Shown here in pieces: positions 22,570-33,675 of a stretch of 64,000 nucleotides of DNA (the first letter of the stretch is position 1; each line of letters begins with the position of its first letter). Source of the DNA: Anticarsia gemmatalis (lineage: Eukaryota; Arthropoda; Insecta; Lepidoptera; Erebidae); NCBI RefSeq assembly GCF_050436995.1, contig NC_134767.1:9796001-9860000 (forward strand). The letters run 5' to 3'. Both the position numbers and the translations under genes were made by a program. The notes under the pieces are model-generated. The model was not told where the DNA came from, made no database searches, and worked only from the letters and a program-made list of their open reading frames with translations.

Positions 22570-23914
22570 GTAGTATGGCAACACCTTATCTATTGCACTA
22601 CACATAACTTCATTTGACACGTTTAATAAATACAATTTCAAGAAAAAACTGCTAGTATAATTCCATAATTATATCATAATGTTATTTTGAACCGGAACAC
22701 TAATTACTTGCTATTTGTCTGAGCGAAATAACCGGATGTGTGTGACAACTGTATCCTATGTTATTGAGGATGTTGAGACAACACTATTTGTTAAGATTAC
22801 AATCTTCATTAAATGTCGTAAAAATTATAGTCTTTATAAAATTATTTATTAACTCTACCTGCTAATAGAATTATAGCTGTGTTCTGGAACTATCGATGTA
22901 GTCAAAAATTTACTTCTACAGCAGTAACATTTTTCTCTAACTGTTCATTTTCTATCACAAAATTTAGTCTTACTTTATTTTCTTTAAAACAAAACAGCAC
23001 GAACTAATCTTATCCCGGGTCAACAAACATACATACAAATGACGGACACAAGGTCCTACAACCAAACCCGAATCAATTATAAGCCACAATTTTTCAGTGA
23101 GTTTATGCTGACTATATCCATAGTTGAAAAGCGGAAACTGAGTAGGTCAAATGGCGCACAGATTTAAATACCTGGAAATCGAAACAGGAGCTTCATATTT
23201 ACCTACTCGGATTGCTATAATCCTGGTGGTAAGATCGCGAATTATCACAATTATTCAACTTTGTAACACTCTTGCAAATATTTTTAAACCTTATATCAGA
23301 TATCCAAGTAAAGCGTAGTGTACAATCTCGTTGTAATTCAGTGACTCCGCCATTAACCCCGCACAGTGTAGGTACACACCGGCGGTAACACTAGCTGTAC
23401 ACGCGGCTCCGTCTCCGTGACCATGTACCATGTAGGTTATCGATACCTTACTTTATAGACACGCTTACAGCCTTACAGGTCGCGCAAGTAAGCTTCAGAA
23501 CGAAAATATACATAACTTTGTGCTTAACACTAGCTTCTGAAAGTGGCTTTACCCGTCCGATTTTGGACTGTAAAGAGAACGACCAGATAATGCAAATGTT
23601 TGTTACTCAACCACACTAAAATTACTAAACGAATTTTGATTAAATTTGGCATATAATATATTTTTTTACCTTGTCTAACACATATAATAACTATTGCGCG
23701 AGAAAAGATACGGGCAATAGCTGTTTAGACGTAATAAATGTTTGTTATCATGGCAAAAGTGTAGCTTAAAGAACGAAAACAACACATAAACCATAGAAAT
23801 ATAGTCCCAGCGGAGGAAGTTATGGATAAGATCTAGTAAAAGCTAAAACCTAAATCTATTCAGACAAAATAATCTGTAATTGATAGATTACGATTATTTT
23901 ATTGTATAAACTTG
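22570..23914. other. Gene-less stretch with SINE scrap
   Basis: A worn piece of the GCGGGGAC SINE family lies at about 23018-23080 (CAAACATACATACAAATGAC, ACAACCAAACCCGAATC). A GC-richer patch at 23345-23435 (ACACCGGCGGTAACACTAGC, GGCTCCGTCTCCGTGACC) is unexplained. A Helitron-like core fragment is at 23600-23720. Confidence 0.4.
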
Positions 23915-24181
23915 TCTATACTATACTAATATTATAAAGCTGAAGAGTTTGTTTGTTTGTTTGTTTGAACGCGCTAATCTCAGGAACTACTGGTCCGATT
24001 TGATAAAATATTGTTAGATATCACTGTTAGATAGCCCATTTACCGAGGAAGGCTATATGCTATATATCATCACGCTACGACCATTAGGAGCGGAGTAGTA
24101 ACGAAAAATGTTACAAAAACGGGGAAAATTATGACCCATTCTCTCTTACGTGACGCAAGCGAAGTTGCGCGGGTCAGCTAG
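23915..24181 (+). mobile_element. Non-autonomous Helitron, complete 3' end
   Basis: The copy ends GCGGGTCAGCTAG followed by T and has the CGCAA/TTGCG stem. Its 5' end reads TCTATACTATACTAATATTA, an internal duplication of the usual start, and the flanking base is G instead of A, so the exact start is slightly uncertain. The rest follows 2366-2613. Confidence 0.82.
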
Positions 24182-24754
24182 TCTTCTATAACATTAATGT
24201 AAGCGGAACTAGTTCAGAACTGATAACAATATCTTAACTGTTGGTTCATATTGTAACTTCGTAACTTAGTTACATTGTTGTGAACGAGTTCGTGTAATAT
24301 ACGATACGTTTAGAGAAATGGAACAAGTGGGTTCAAGTGGACTTGAATGAATTATTTTCTTGACAGAATATTAAATTACACTAATTTTAACCGGCATCTA
24401 AATAATATTGTCCTAGCCGATATCTGACTACAGCGGTCAGTTTCATTGAAACTGGCCAAAGGTGCAGAACTTAGTTTATAGTGTCTAAGTGTGTGCACAA
24501 TACACAAGTACACTCTCTATTCCCTTACTCTCACTACCTGGTGGGACGGATAACCGACACGACCAGTAGCAGGACCGACGGCTTTACGTGCTGTCCGAGG
24601 CACGAAGATCTACCAACCTCAACTTTCTAACTCCGGGCAGTTCTAAGAAATTCTTAACAGAAAAACTTCTTAATATAATATATATAACTCAAAGGTGACT
24701 GACTGATATAATAATATGTAGTGTTATATCAACGCATAGCCCAAACCACTGGAC

Positions 24755-24930
24755 GGATAGGGCTGAAATTTGACATGCAGGTAGATGTAATGACGTAGGT
24801 ATCCGCTATGGAATGATTTTGATAAATTCTACCCCCAAGGGGATAAAATAGGGGATGAAAGTTTGTATGAAAATTCTGTCCTAAGTCACAAAACCGACCA
24901 GACGAAGTCGCGGGTAAATGCTGGTATAGC
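24755..24930 (+). repeat. Helitron-like fragment
   Basis: CCACTGGACGGATAGGGCTG, ACCCCCAAGGGGATAAAATA and GACGAAGTCGCGGGTAAATG are words of another lepidopteran Helitron subfamily. The final AGCTAG has decayed to TGCTGG. A small open frame on the other strand is a by-product. Confidence 0.55.
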
Positions 24931-25094
24931 GTATTATAAATGCTGTAATTAGTCGATAACATTCATAGTTAATTCAAAGCAAAAATTTTGTTAATATAAT
25001 ATCTTTGAGACCGTTGACGACTTTGGGACATGCATAGTTTTTTTCTTTTTATAACCCTTAATGTCAGCAAAACCAGAGGAGTCAACTAGTATCT

Positions 25095-25272
25095 CTATTT
25101 TAAAGACAACTCTCGCATTAAGAACTACACTTGTGTTTCGAGAACTTTTACAAACATACAAACAACGGCCACAAAATACAATCAGACCCAGATCAACTAT
25201 TTATATCACACAAATACTTATTCCCTGTGGGAATCGAATCCACGACCACAAAACCACTGCACTGTCAGTAAA
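25095..25272 (-). repeat. tRNA-derived SINE (GCGGGGAC family)
   Basis: ACAACTCTCGCATTAAGAAC, CTTTTACAAACATACAAACA and the reverse B box GGGAATCGAATCCAC follow the family order. The head end at CCACTGCACTGTCAGT is shortened. Confidence 0.7.
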
Positions 25273-25524
25273 GCTTTAGTAGAACCATTAATATAATTCC
25301 TTTCAATACAATATTGATATTTTACAAATAGTTTGAGAGTGTATCAGCGACATAAACCGTGTGCATCTAATCTGTACTGATGGCGGGACTAGTTTGTGAC
25401 TGGACTCAGTGAGTGGGACTACACCCCCACGCTGAAGGACTGTGGGCTATTGGACTTATTGGTTAAGATTATACATAGATTAGGGAATTACTTTCTAATG
25501 ACAAATTATTTAGAGTTGGCTGTA

Positions 25525-25715
25525 CGAAGCGGTTCGCCCGCATTTTCTGCTTCAGCTGCATAAAAAACAATTTTAAAAAGTTGTTGCCTATGCTATTCCG
25601 GAATAAGAACCATCACGCAGGCACAGTTATCCAAATCAGTACAGCCATTTTCTCGTGAAAGAATAAACAAATTAAAATACTTTTACACTCATAATATTAG
25701 TAGGGATTATTTATT
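25525..25715 (-). repeat. Helitron-like fragment
   Basis: GAAGCGGTTCGCCCGCATTT on the left and TTTACACTCATAATATTAGT on the right are the reverse of decayed Helitron ends. The middle has CAAATCAGTACAGCCATTTT. Confidence 0.45.
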
Positions 25716-25779
25716 AAATTGTATAGAATCAGAAAATCTAACTTATTATTGTGAACTATAAATGCAAATGTTTAGATAG

Positions 25780-25931
25780 ATATATATATATGGTTACACA
25801 ATCAGACCAAAACTACTGAACAGATTTTGACGACATTTGGTACACGTATAGTTAAAACCTGGATTAACACATAGGATACTTTTTACCCCGGGAAATGCTT
25901 CGACGTGGGCGATGCCACGGGGATAAGCTAG
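25780..25931 (+). repeat. Helitron fragment with CTAG end
   Basis: AAACTACTGAACAGATTTTG and TACTTTTTACCCCGGGAAAT belong to the Helitron subfamily whose 5' half also forms the left part of 31746-32211. The end GGGGATAAGCTAG is followed by T. The 5' end has dissolved into an AT repeat. Confidence 0.6.
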
Positions 25932-26659
25932 TATTTTTAATAAAGATTTCTCTTCTTATAATGTGATTGTCTAACAAACAGAGAGACATAAATAAGTGTA
26001 GAGACGCTAGTTGTTCCCACATGAAGTGGAAGCCATACATAATAGCCGAGTGACGTTAATAGCCCACTAATATAGACCGTACGATATGTCGTTATGGATA
26101 GCGTTGTAGGAGAGTGTGTTCACTGGCTTATAGCCAACCGGTAAAGGCTATATTTTGTGACTATTTTTGGAACGAAAGTGAGACTGTTTTTTTTATGTAG
26201 ATCATTATTTTTCACAGTCTTTGTAGAGCGTTACTGTCAATGATTATAATTATGATGATGACTTTGGACATTAAGTTAAATATTCAAGCTAAAATAAAAA
26301 ATGTTCTGTCAAGCCAAAACTACACTAGAACAGATTTCCCCCTACTGTGTTATATTTTCGTGATTGCTAATGATTGTTGATACCATAAAACTGTCTTTTC
26401 TAAATTTAACATCTAGTACTGCACATTTTTTTTTATAAAGTTATAAAAATGGGTACAACCTCCAAAATTAAATCTATTAAATTATACTAATTTTTCTTAT
26501 CACGTAATACTTAAATCAAACTTAACCTGCTTAATACAAAAATACCGTAAACATCCGGTTCGACAGTGGGCACTCTCCTTAACAAATCACCAAAACAACA
26601 TGTTTAAAGAAATAGCTTTACGTAAATCGATTGGACACAGGGCAGATGAAACGACCGCC

Positions 26660-26870
26660 GTATAAATGATGACTCTACCTAGAGACATAGACATAGAGAC
26701 GTAGAGTCGTAGGCAGAGGCTTTATGTCCGCTTGTTATGTAGAGGCGAGCTTGTTGCTCTACATTCAGTTACGAATTAGTTCCTTTTAGTTTTATAGCGG
26801 TTTTATTGCTAAATAATTGGATTTGGAATCTTGAGGCTTGACGTGTAGTTCTAAAGGTAGAGCAAAACTT
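26660..26870. other. Cluster of GTAGAG/CTCTAC words
   Basis: CTCTAC or GTAGAG occurs at about 26670, 26701, 26750, 26767 and 26860 in unique sequence with above-average GC (GAGACGTAGAGTCGTAGGCA). It repeats the wording of the 5.3-8.4 kb cluster. It could be a regulatory island or an old repeat. Confidence 0.3.
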
Positions 26871-26997
26871 TGTTTGTGATTTTTTTTACTTGCATCATAC
26901 TTTGGTAAATAAATTACGAATTTTCGCATTCATAATATTAGTAGGATAGCTAAAATTTTCATTATTATGAACTGCGTATTAGATAGAATGTAGTCTA

Positions 26998-27080
26998 ACC
27001 TCCGGTTTCCGAGGTACATTTAGCAGTAGTTTATCTATTCAATAGCGTTGAAACTCATATAAAAATGACAGTTTGAATAG
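26998..27080. mobile_element. CCCCCGG hairpin MITE, left half
   Basis: CTCCGGTTTCCGAGGTACAT and AGCAGTAGTTTATCTATTCA correspond to the left arm of 27541-27656. The returning arm is lost after about 27060. Confidence 0.65.
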
Positions 27081-27540
27081 TAGTTAGTAAATGATGTATC
27101 GCAATAATGCGCGTAGTAATGCAGTTGAGATATAATGAGTGAGTTGTGTCGTAGTGCGGTACATAGTACATATGTATATATGTGCTGTGAACGTGCGCTC
27201 CCGCATTACACAGAGTAGACGGAGGTAACCGCTAGATACAAGTTCTCTTTCATGTAAGTAGTAGTTTTTATTTTGCTTTTCCCTTTTTAGTAAGTTATTT
27301 CTATTCATAATTTCCATTAGTTTTTATAGTACGTGTTGTATAAGTTTTGAGGTCGTAAATCTCCCCAAAAACTGTCAAAAAACAGAAATAATTATGAAGT
27401 TTAATTATTTCTAGTTTATTATTTTTCTTGTTTTCACGTAGGGCTAACAGCTATTGTAAATGTGAAAGTGATAGTAAAATAAAGACATATGAAATAATAC
27501 AAGTGATTGAAATATCAGCAATATAAAAATAAATTACTTA

Positions 27541-27656
27541 CCCCCGGTTTCTGAGCACATTTAGCGGTAGTTTATCTATTCTATAGCGTTTTTTATACGG
27601 TTATAAACGCTATTGAATAGATAAATTACCGCTAAACGTGCCTCAGAAACCGGGGG
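27541..27656. mobile_element. CCCCCGG hairpin MITE, complete reference copy
   Basis: The element is one near-perfect inverted repeat. The left arm starts CCCCCGGTTTCTGAGCACAT, runs through TAGCGGTAGTTTATCTATTC and ATAGCGTT, and returns as ATAGATAAATTACCGCTAAA to end CTCAGAAACCGGGGG. The loop is only a few bases, so RNA or single-stranded DNA would fold into a long hairpin. Flanks TTA and CTAA suggest a short duplication that is not resolved. It has no coding capacity. Other copies: 17715, 26998, 35372, 40014, 55052 and 58143. Confidence 0.85.
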
Positions 27657-27814
27657 CTAAAGCCTCTTTTAATTCTCAAACTTTTAATTCACAATAAACG
27701 GTTCTTAACCGTTACAACGAAACAATAACTAATAACTTTAATAGCTTCATTTATAAACTGAGATTTATAATTTATTGTAATTATTATTAATTTAGAATTA
27801 ATTAAATAAAAAGG

Positions 27815-27885
27815 TCATCTGTTCGGCACAAGATGGCGGACCACCCGTCGTTACATCACCACGTGGGACGCGACAAATTCATTAA
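27815..27885. promoter_or_regulatory. GC-rich island, possible cis-regulatory element
   Basis: CAAGATGGCGGAC (a Pho/YY1-like core) and CACGTG (an E-box at about 27861) sit in a 70-bp GC-rich patch inside very AT-rich DNA. No exon signal or repeat family explains it. Regulatory function is inference. Confidence 0.3.
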
Positions 27886-28119
27886 AATATTATTAAATTA
27901 ATAAATGAATGTTCTTTATAACTGTTATTTTATGTATTTAGTGGAAAATGTCGCTAATTCTGTTAATAAAAGATACGTCATTGTGTCTGCATCTGTGTAC
28001 AATAAGTTTAGAATTTGATTTCTTAATTAGACAAAGTTTAATGTTCTTGAAATTTTTACATAACAAGTAATTATTGTTTCTCTTCAATCCAGCAAAAATA
28101 TGATGTATGGATGTGATGT

Positions 28120-28210
28120 GACAAGATGTATCCCAGAGGATGCTTGTAGGGATCTTATCAAGTGGCAATATTTGGTCTCCGCCTACCTCTATGGGAAAAA
28201 GGCGTGATTT
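28120..28210 (-). repeat. LINE-type 3' end (TCACGCCTTT family)
   Basis: GTCTCCGCCTACCTCTATGG followed by GAAAAAGGCGTGAT is the reverse of the ATCACGCCTTTTTCCCATAT block at 36958. The family resembles 3' ends of lepidopteran RTE-like LINEs, an assignment I hold loosely. Confidence 0.55.
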
Positions 28211-28327
28211 CATGTAGGTATTTTTTTTTTGCAGCTTTGTTTAAAAGTTTAGGGACATGAATGATGTCAAACCCATTTAAGAAAAACAAACCAATACAAT
28301 ATTTAAAAAAAAACAACTTTACAATAA

Positions 28328-28392
28328 TATGTCCCTTCCCCAATTCGGGAGAAGAGCCTTCCCCAAAAGTAGGATAGTAGTGCGTTTAAAAA
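28328..28392 (+). repeat. tRNA-derived SINE, worn 3' scrap
   Basis: GTCCCTTCCCCAATTCGGGA, then GAGAAGAGCCTTCCCC and AAGTAGGATAGTAG, follow the SINE 3' block with many changes. Confidence 0.4.
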
Positions 28393-28399
28393 ATTGAAA

Positions 28400-29395
28400 A
28401 ACCAGACAATTAGTCAGAAAATCACCAAATGCCAATGTATTTTATAGTTGAACACTTATATTCTCAAATGTATAGGTTACAATAATCTAAAATTAAAACA
28501 CAACAAGGTACATTTAAATAACAATAAAATAATCCCTTTATCCGTTATATTAAACGTACAGGTCAATATCAGAAACAAGCATATTGCCCTTATTTCAATA
28601 GCAAATTACAAGAAAATAGCCCCTTTCAAGTGAAAGCGAACAAATAATATAACTTTCCCGTGCATTTGCAATGTTTCGCTATACATTAACCGTTTATAAT
28701 ATGACTGCTCCAGCAATAACAGTTTCTGAACAGAAACCTATTCGTTGTTAGTTGTAACTGTCGATCGTGTTAATGTCTTTTATCGTCGACTGTTACTCGA
28801 GGTACTATAAATAATTATTATTACATATTAATCCAGTTGCGTTTGAAATGTTTGAACATTAATTTTGATTTACACGTATCTAGAAATTTCTTATTTAAAT
28901 TAGTGTTAAATTACATTTATCCTAGCATAAAGGTTTATAGATGTTTTAGTTTGCAGCAGAATAATATGGTTCAACATGAATCCTATCTATCCTTTTATAA
29001 TGGCTTGTTGCAACGAAAAGTTAAAAATAAATGGGTCTAGAAAACAGAAAAATATGCGATTTAGAATATACTAGAGGTTCTTAGTCATGTAAAGTACACA
29101 CAATTTGTATTATTATTATTAATTACCGACTTATTAAAAAATAACTTTATAAAAACAAATTCCACAGCCTGTACATAATCAACTCGAGTAAAGTTCGTCC
29201 ATTTTTAATTCGCCATTGTAGCGGCAAGTAGTATGTGTACACATATATCAAAAGAGCCTGCATCCCCACTCCTTCGAGAAGATAACATACCTATTCCAAA
29301 TATTAAAAAACAAAAGAAATCATTGCCTTTTCTTATGTCGCCTCTGTTTACTCGCCTACTCTGCGTCAAGTTGCGCGGGAGTCTCATCTAATTGG
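28400..29395. other. Gene-less stretch
   Basis: AT-rich, with no exon seen. A 60-codon minus-strand frame at 29205-29387 contains RRSGDAGSF and lies in a moderately GC-rich patch (GCGTCAAGTTGCGCGGGAGT). It may be part of a dispersed repeat but I cannot name it. Confidence 0.35.
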
Positions 29396-29490
29396 CAGTA
29401 AACCGCGCCGATTCCGGCCCCTAATGGCCGCCAAATAAAGCACTGCACCGTAACCACGGCACCACGGCACAAGAGCCGCTCATTACATTT
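29396..29490. promoter_or_regulatory. GC-rich island, possible cis-regulatory element
   Basis: AACCGCGCCGATTCCGGCCC, CTAATGGCCGCC and CACGGCACCACGGCAC form a unique GC-rich patch in AT-rich DNA. It contains homeodomain-like TAATGG and CATTA cores. There is no repeat match within the window. Confidence 0.25.
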
Positions 29491-29556
29491 ATATATATAT
29501 TCATTAATTTTATACACATTGTAAACGCTTGATTGGTATTTAATTATACATTAATG

Positions 29557-29688
29557 TGTGTGTGCACCCACGTAGACTTTGGAAATAGATTCATGTGTCT
29601 GAGTGCGTGTGTGTTTGTGTGCGTTTGCGTACGTGTGTGTGCGTGTGTGTGTGTTTGCGTGTGTGTGTGTGTGTTTGTGTGTGTGGTT
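29557..29688. repeat. GT-rich imperfect microsatellite
   Basis: Long GT runs are broken by GC, TTT and ACG interruptions. The open frame across it (cysteine and valine repeats) is a product of the dinucleotide repeat and not a gene. Confidence 0.92.
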
Positions 29689-30280
29689 TCAAATTGTTTA
29701 AAAATAATTTGTTTAATGGCTAATTAGCGGCCTATCTTTTGTGGTATTGTTCACATTAGACCTCTAATTTGTTGCTAGATTTTACAAATGAAAATGCATT
29801 AAGTCATACAATTTGTTGGTTAAGTTATTAAGTAGGGTGTCCATCGAAATTAATATATTTTTATTTATAAAGACCAAAATGCAATTTTTATATGCTTAAA
29901 ATAAAATACCTCCATTTCAATCTTCGATTTTATTTACGTTAACCTACACAACATCAACTAAGTACTACGTACGTATTTCTCTATTACAACCTAATTTGCG
30001 GAAAATTTATACAGATTTTTGTCGATATGTTGAATTATTGTTCAAATGAAGTATTTTAAAATTAAAATCTTAACTTCTCTACTATATTTCACAGTAATTA
30101 TCAACATGCGTATGTAACGTCCAATAGCAAAATGTAAAAAAGCGCGTAGGCTCCGACCGCGCCCTCCACCACACTGTTACATGATTCATATTGACAGCTA
30201 ATGAGTTGTGTCACTCGTGTCTACTCCTACAGATGTGGCACAGAGTACACGTGTGATTACAGAGAAGACATATTAATTTA

Positions 30281-30482
30281 CTAGCGTACCCGACAGACGT
30301 TGTCCTGTCTAATAAATTGAAAATTAATTAAAAAAACATTGTCCAGTGGACAAAATTGTGAATCTAAACCATTCTCAGATCCCCAATAAACACACACAAA
30401 AATTTCATCAAAGTCGCCCAGTCGTTTAAGAGAAGTTCAGTGACATACACACTTACAGAAGAATTATATATATATATAAAGA
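30281..30482 (-). mobile_element. Non-autonomous Helitron, 202 bp
   Basis: The left end CTAGCGTACCCGACAGACGT is preceded by A. The right end TATATATATATAAAGA is followed by T. It is the inverted counterpart of 13008-13197, sharing AATTTCATCAAAGTCG and AGAGAAGTTCAGTGACATAC. Both ends are canonical. Confidence 0.8.
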
Positions 30483-31119
30483 TTTGATTTTGATAGAGTT
30501 TTTGTATGGGATGCTGCGAAAGGAAAACGATGATTTATTGGTCTATCTTATTTTATAATTGTTCTGATAGCTACACTTTCAAGAGGTAAGGTTAGGCAAA
30601 GTAAGGAAATACATTTGAAGATGCAAAATTTCGTGTAAAAATTCTGACTGTTTAATTTTAATTAAAACTGTATTTTCAAGACGTTACTGACCCTTACGAT
30701 TGATGGCAATAACGAAACAGACGCGGATTTTGTACTTAGCTTATAACACATTACTTTCGCAGCTCTAGCGGAAAAACAGACATTTCCATATAACTTTTAA
30801 ACACAAGAGCTGTTTAAAAATTGAGTTTCATTCATGCATCGTGTGGTTAGTACCGTAGTAACCTAGTGTAAAAGGGGTTCAAGCCGCCCGAAGGCCTTTG
30901 AAAATTGAGTTTAAGCAAATTTTGTATCATCCTTTGCAGAAACAGAAATAATTAAGCAACGCTTTAAAAAGCCATGATTGAAATCAAAAGTAGTTTTCAC
31001 TTATAAATAGAATCATAACATAATCATGTTCTTAAACGTCATCCACACAAGGTTGTTTTGGCAATGAGCAGAGATTATCAGTCGGTGTATCACAATATTG
31101 TGGAGATTACGGCTAAGCC

Positions 31120-31235
31120 GATTATCTGCCGGTTAATGAGATCGAAGCTGTGTGGTCAGAGGACCACCTGCCGGCTACGTGGGAGGGACTTACGGAGGAT
31201 TAGCACTCGCGTTAATTGAAATTAGACTCATCGGA
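31120..31235. promoter_or_regulatory. GC-rich island, possible cis-regulatory element
   Basis: GAGGACCACCTGCCGGCTAC, GTGGGAGGGACTTACGGAGG and a homeodomain-like TTAATTGAAATTAG are grouped in unique sequence. No splice-site and reading-frame pair makes a convincing exon. Confidence 0.25.
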
Positions 31236-31745
31236 GGAGCTTGTTAATAATAACCTTATTGGTATATCATTTGCAGGTTCATAGGTTTGATGATACAGGT
31301 TTAAAAGTTAAAATCTAAAGGCTAAAGGTAGGGTTAGGGCCTTTTTATGTTAGTAAGAGATCTTTCTGCCTTTTAATGTTTTAGGAAATTGGATAAATAG
31401 TCTAAGTTTTTGGTATAGATGCAATAGTTTCTTGCCCATATATCAGACACGAAATTGTCGAAATATGTTCCAGGAAGCCTTGTAGTCTAACAAAAACTTT
31501 TATAGCAGACAAAGTCATAAACTATAACATATTTTATTATGTTAAGTAAATCTAACTGCTTATCTACTCATGGTTACTTTACTAAAGGACTGAATATGAT
31601 GAAAAATGAAAAAAAATCACATCAGTAGTCCACCGGGATATATGCACTATTTAATTTACATAACTAAAAGAAAACATGCAAGCGGAGTCGCGAGTTTAAG
31701 CTGTAAACTATAAAAACAAGCAAGCATAGTCGTGTGCTAAAGTAA

Positions 31746-32211
31746 TCTATACTAATATTATAAATGCGAAAGTAACTCTGTCTGTCTGTCTGCTACTCAA
31801 TCACGTCTAAACTACTGAACCAATATGCATGAAATTTGGTATGGAGATATTTAGATTTTTGATACCCGAGAAAGGACATAGGCTACTTTTTACCCCGGGA
31901 AAATGACGCATTTCCCGGGAAAATTCAGAAAATTCAACGAAGTCGCGAAAAATCAATATTATAATGACATTGAATTAACAACATTCCGTTGCCATGGCAA
32001 CTGTTTTAATGGCGGATATGCGCGACTTCGTTATACTAAGAGATATAAATAATTTTGAGAATATTTTTCGTGAAAAAAAAGCATATTTTATATCATCACG
32101 CTACGACCAATAGGAGCAGAGTAGGTAACAGTAAAAAGTGTTACAAAAATATGGAATATTCTGACCCATTCTCTCTTATATGACGCAAGCGAAGTTGCGC
32201 GGGTCAGCTAG
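31746..32211 (+). mobile_element. Chimeric non-autonomous Helitron, 466 bp
   Basis: The element starts TCTATACTAATATTATAAAT and ends GCGGGTCAGCTAG, with A and T flanks and the CGCAA/TTGCG stem. The left part, to about 31930 (ACTCTGTCTGTCTGTCTGCT, TACTTTTTACCCCGGGAAAA), matches the subfamily at 25780-25931. The right part from about 32088 (CATCACGCTACGACCAATAG onward) matches the 2366-2613 subfamily. The middle is private to this copy and includes GTTGCCATGGCAAC. It therefore joins two Helitron lineages between one good pair of ends. Confidence 0.8.
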
Positions 32212-32507
32212 TGAACTATATAATAATGGTCATCACAGTCAAAAAACAACCAAAATGTCAACATAATTTTGATGCAGTACAATAACATAATAACACAAAG
32301 TATAATAAAGTCAGTATAAATATGAGTAACGATATAAATCTTTATGATGTCGTATTATCATAACGAGTAGAGCTTCGTTGACATTCAGGCCACGCGGTGA
32401 ATTGCGACAGGTGCTCTTAAACTGTACAATTAGACTTCACGAAAATGGATCAAAATGGACATATGAGACAATGTTTATGAGATAATAAGGCAGTTATAGC
32501 CCTTTAC

Positions 32508-32730
32508 GCTCACCGGTCAGTAAACGATCTGTGGGTTAAGCAAACCTTGGCGCGGTCATTTAGTAGATGGCGTAGTGTATTTGAATTGAGCATCTCCGTG
32601 TTTCGGAGGCCATGTAAAGTCAGTCCAGGTCCATAAAGATAACAGTGGTTAAGCAATGTCAAAGGCCTTTCGGGCGGCTTGGCCGACTCTGACACTAGAT
32701 TGACCACTAACCATACGATAAAATAAAATA
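32508..32730 (+). mobile_element. 5S rRNA-derived SINE
   Basis: CGCTCACCGGTCAGTAAACG, GTGGGTTAAGCAA, GGCGCGGTCAT and AGATGGCGTAG trace the 5S boxes, with box C shortened. The body and 3' end (GACACTAGATTGACCACTAA, CCATACGATAAAATAAAATA) match 15508-15750, and the A-rich tail is preserved. A minus-strand open frame here is a shadow of the repeat. Confidence 0.8.
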
Positions 32731-32999
32731 AGGATCGTCTTGTGTTGTGGGATATTTCCAAAAATATGTTTACAAGAGATACAAAGTTAGGCCAAGTAAA
32801 AGAGACTGTCTTTGCATTACGCAAACATTATTTTCTTAACCTGTAACTTCAATATTACAATTATGTTCAAATTATTAAAAAATAACATGGTAATATGCTA
32901 GTTCCCTCGCCTTCTAAACGAACTGCTCTCAGTATGTCAAACGTTTACATAACATAGTCCCTTCCACCGATAACACAGACTCACTACCTTCACGTACAA

Positions 33000-33120
33000 G
33001 CTCACGCTGAAAGCCTGGCCGATACCCTAGCCGTGAATAGCGGTGCTCGCGATAACTGCGCCGGTTTGCGCACTACTCCACTGTGATTGTATCGGACCTT
33101 TAGCACTTAGTGTCTCAGTA
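33000..33120. other. GC-rich island of unknown role
   Basis: GATACCCTAGCCGTGAATAG, GCGGTGCTCGCGATAACTGC and GCCGGTTTGCGCACTACTCC form a unique patch left of the mariner MITE. No coding frame or repeat match was found. Confidence 0.25.
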
Positions 33121-33180
33121 CCAGTGTGTCAAATGCTATCTATTACTGATCAATATGTAAATAAACTATTTATTCTATTA

Positions 33181-33389
33181 GGTCGGGGAAAAAGTCTTTT
33201 CGTATTATAGTATTTATGAACTTGTAATAAAATTTATTTATTTTTCAAGAATCACAAATGAGTACACGGTTCATTAGGTTTCTTTCAGTGAGCTCGTGAG
33301 GTACACAAATATCGAGCTTTTTTGTGTAGAGAAAAGGTTTTTTTACATGTTCATACATACTATAATACGACAAGACTTTTTCCCCGACC
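33181..33389. mobile_element. Mariner-derived MITE, complete
   Basis: GGTCGGGGAAAAAGTCTTTT on the left and its reverse CAAGACTTTTTCCCCGACC on the right, each next to TA, are clean mariner termini. The 209-bp interior matches 19716-19923. It has no transposase. Confidence 0.9.
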
Positions 33390-33401
33390 TAATACTATTA
33401 A

Positions 33402-33480
33402 TATAGTTCGACAACATAGTAGAGAGTCTTGTATGCAATGTGAGTGACGGAGGTATACAACATTTGGCTTTTAAAACCAG
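33402..33480 (+). repeat. TATAGTC-type MITE, one end only
   Basis: ATAGTTCGACAACATAGTAG followed by AGAGTCTTGTATGCAATGTG matches the left end of 54316-54533. The other terminus is missing. Confidence 0.6.
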
Positions 33481-33524
33481 CAGACTTATGTACATTTTGT
33501 TACAGCTACTTTTTATATATTATG

Positions 33525-33612
33525 AAAACTTTTTATATATTATACTACTTTTATATACTATTACCTATATACTTTTTATATACTATACTTTTTATATATT
33601 ATATTATTATGA
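33525..33612. repeat. Imperfect tandem of CTTTTTATATATTAT units
   Basis: Four to five AT-rich units of about 15-25 bp (TTTTTATATATTATGAAAAC, ACTTTTTATATACTATAC) occur in series. The open frames across it are low-complexity. Confidence 0.7.
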
Positions 33613-33665
33613 AAATTTTGTCCTAAGTCACAAACCACGCGGACGAAGTCGCGGGCAAAAGCTAG
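33605..33665 (+). repeat. Helitron 3' end
   Basis: TTTTGTCCTAAGTCACAAAC, GGACGAAGTCGCGGGCAAAA and GCTAG followed by T form the 3' terminus of the same subfamily as 24755-24930. The 5' portion has been replaced by the AT tandem. Confidence 0.6.
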
Positions 33666-33675
33666 TTAATATACA

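Noticed and set aside
29205..29387. 60-codon minus-strand frame with RRSGDAGSF
   Set aside because: It looks somewhat non-random and may belong to a dispersed repeat, but there is no family I can name and no splice context.
29533..29727. Cysteine/valine-rich open frame
   Set aside because: It is a translation of a GT microsatellite. The same applies to the frames at 52391-52695 over the CA repeat.
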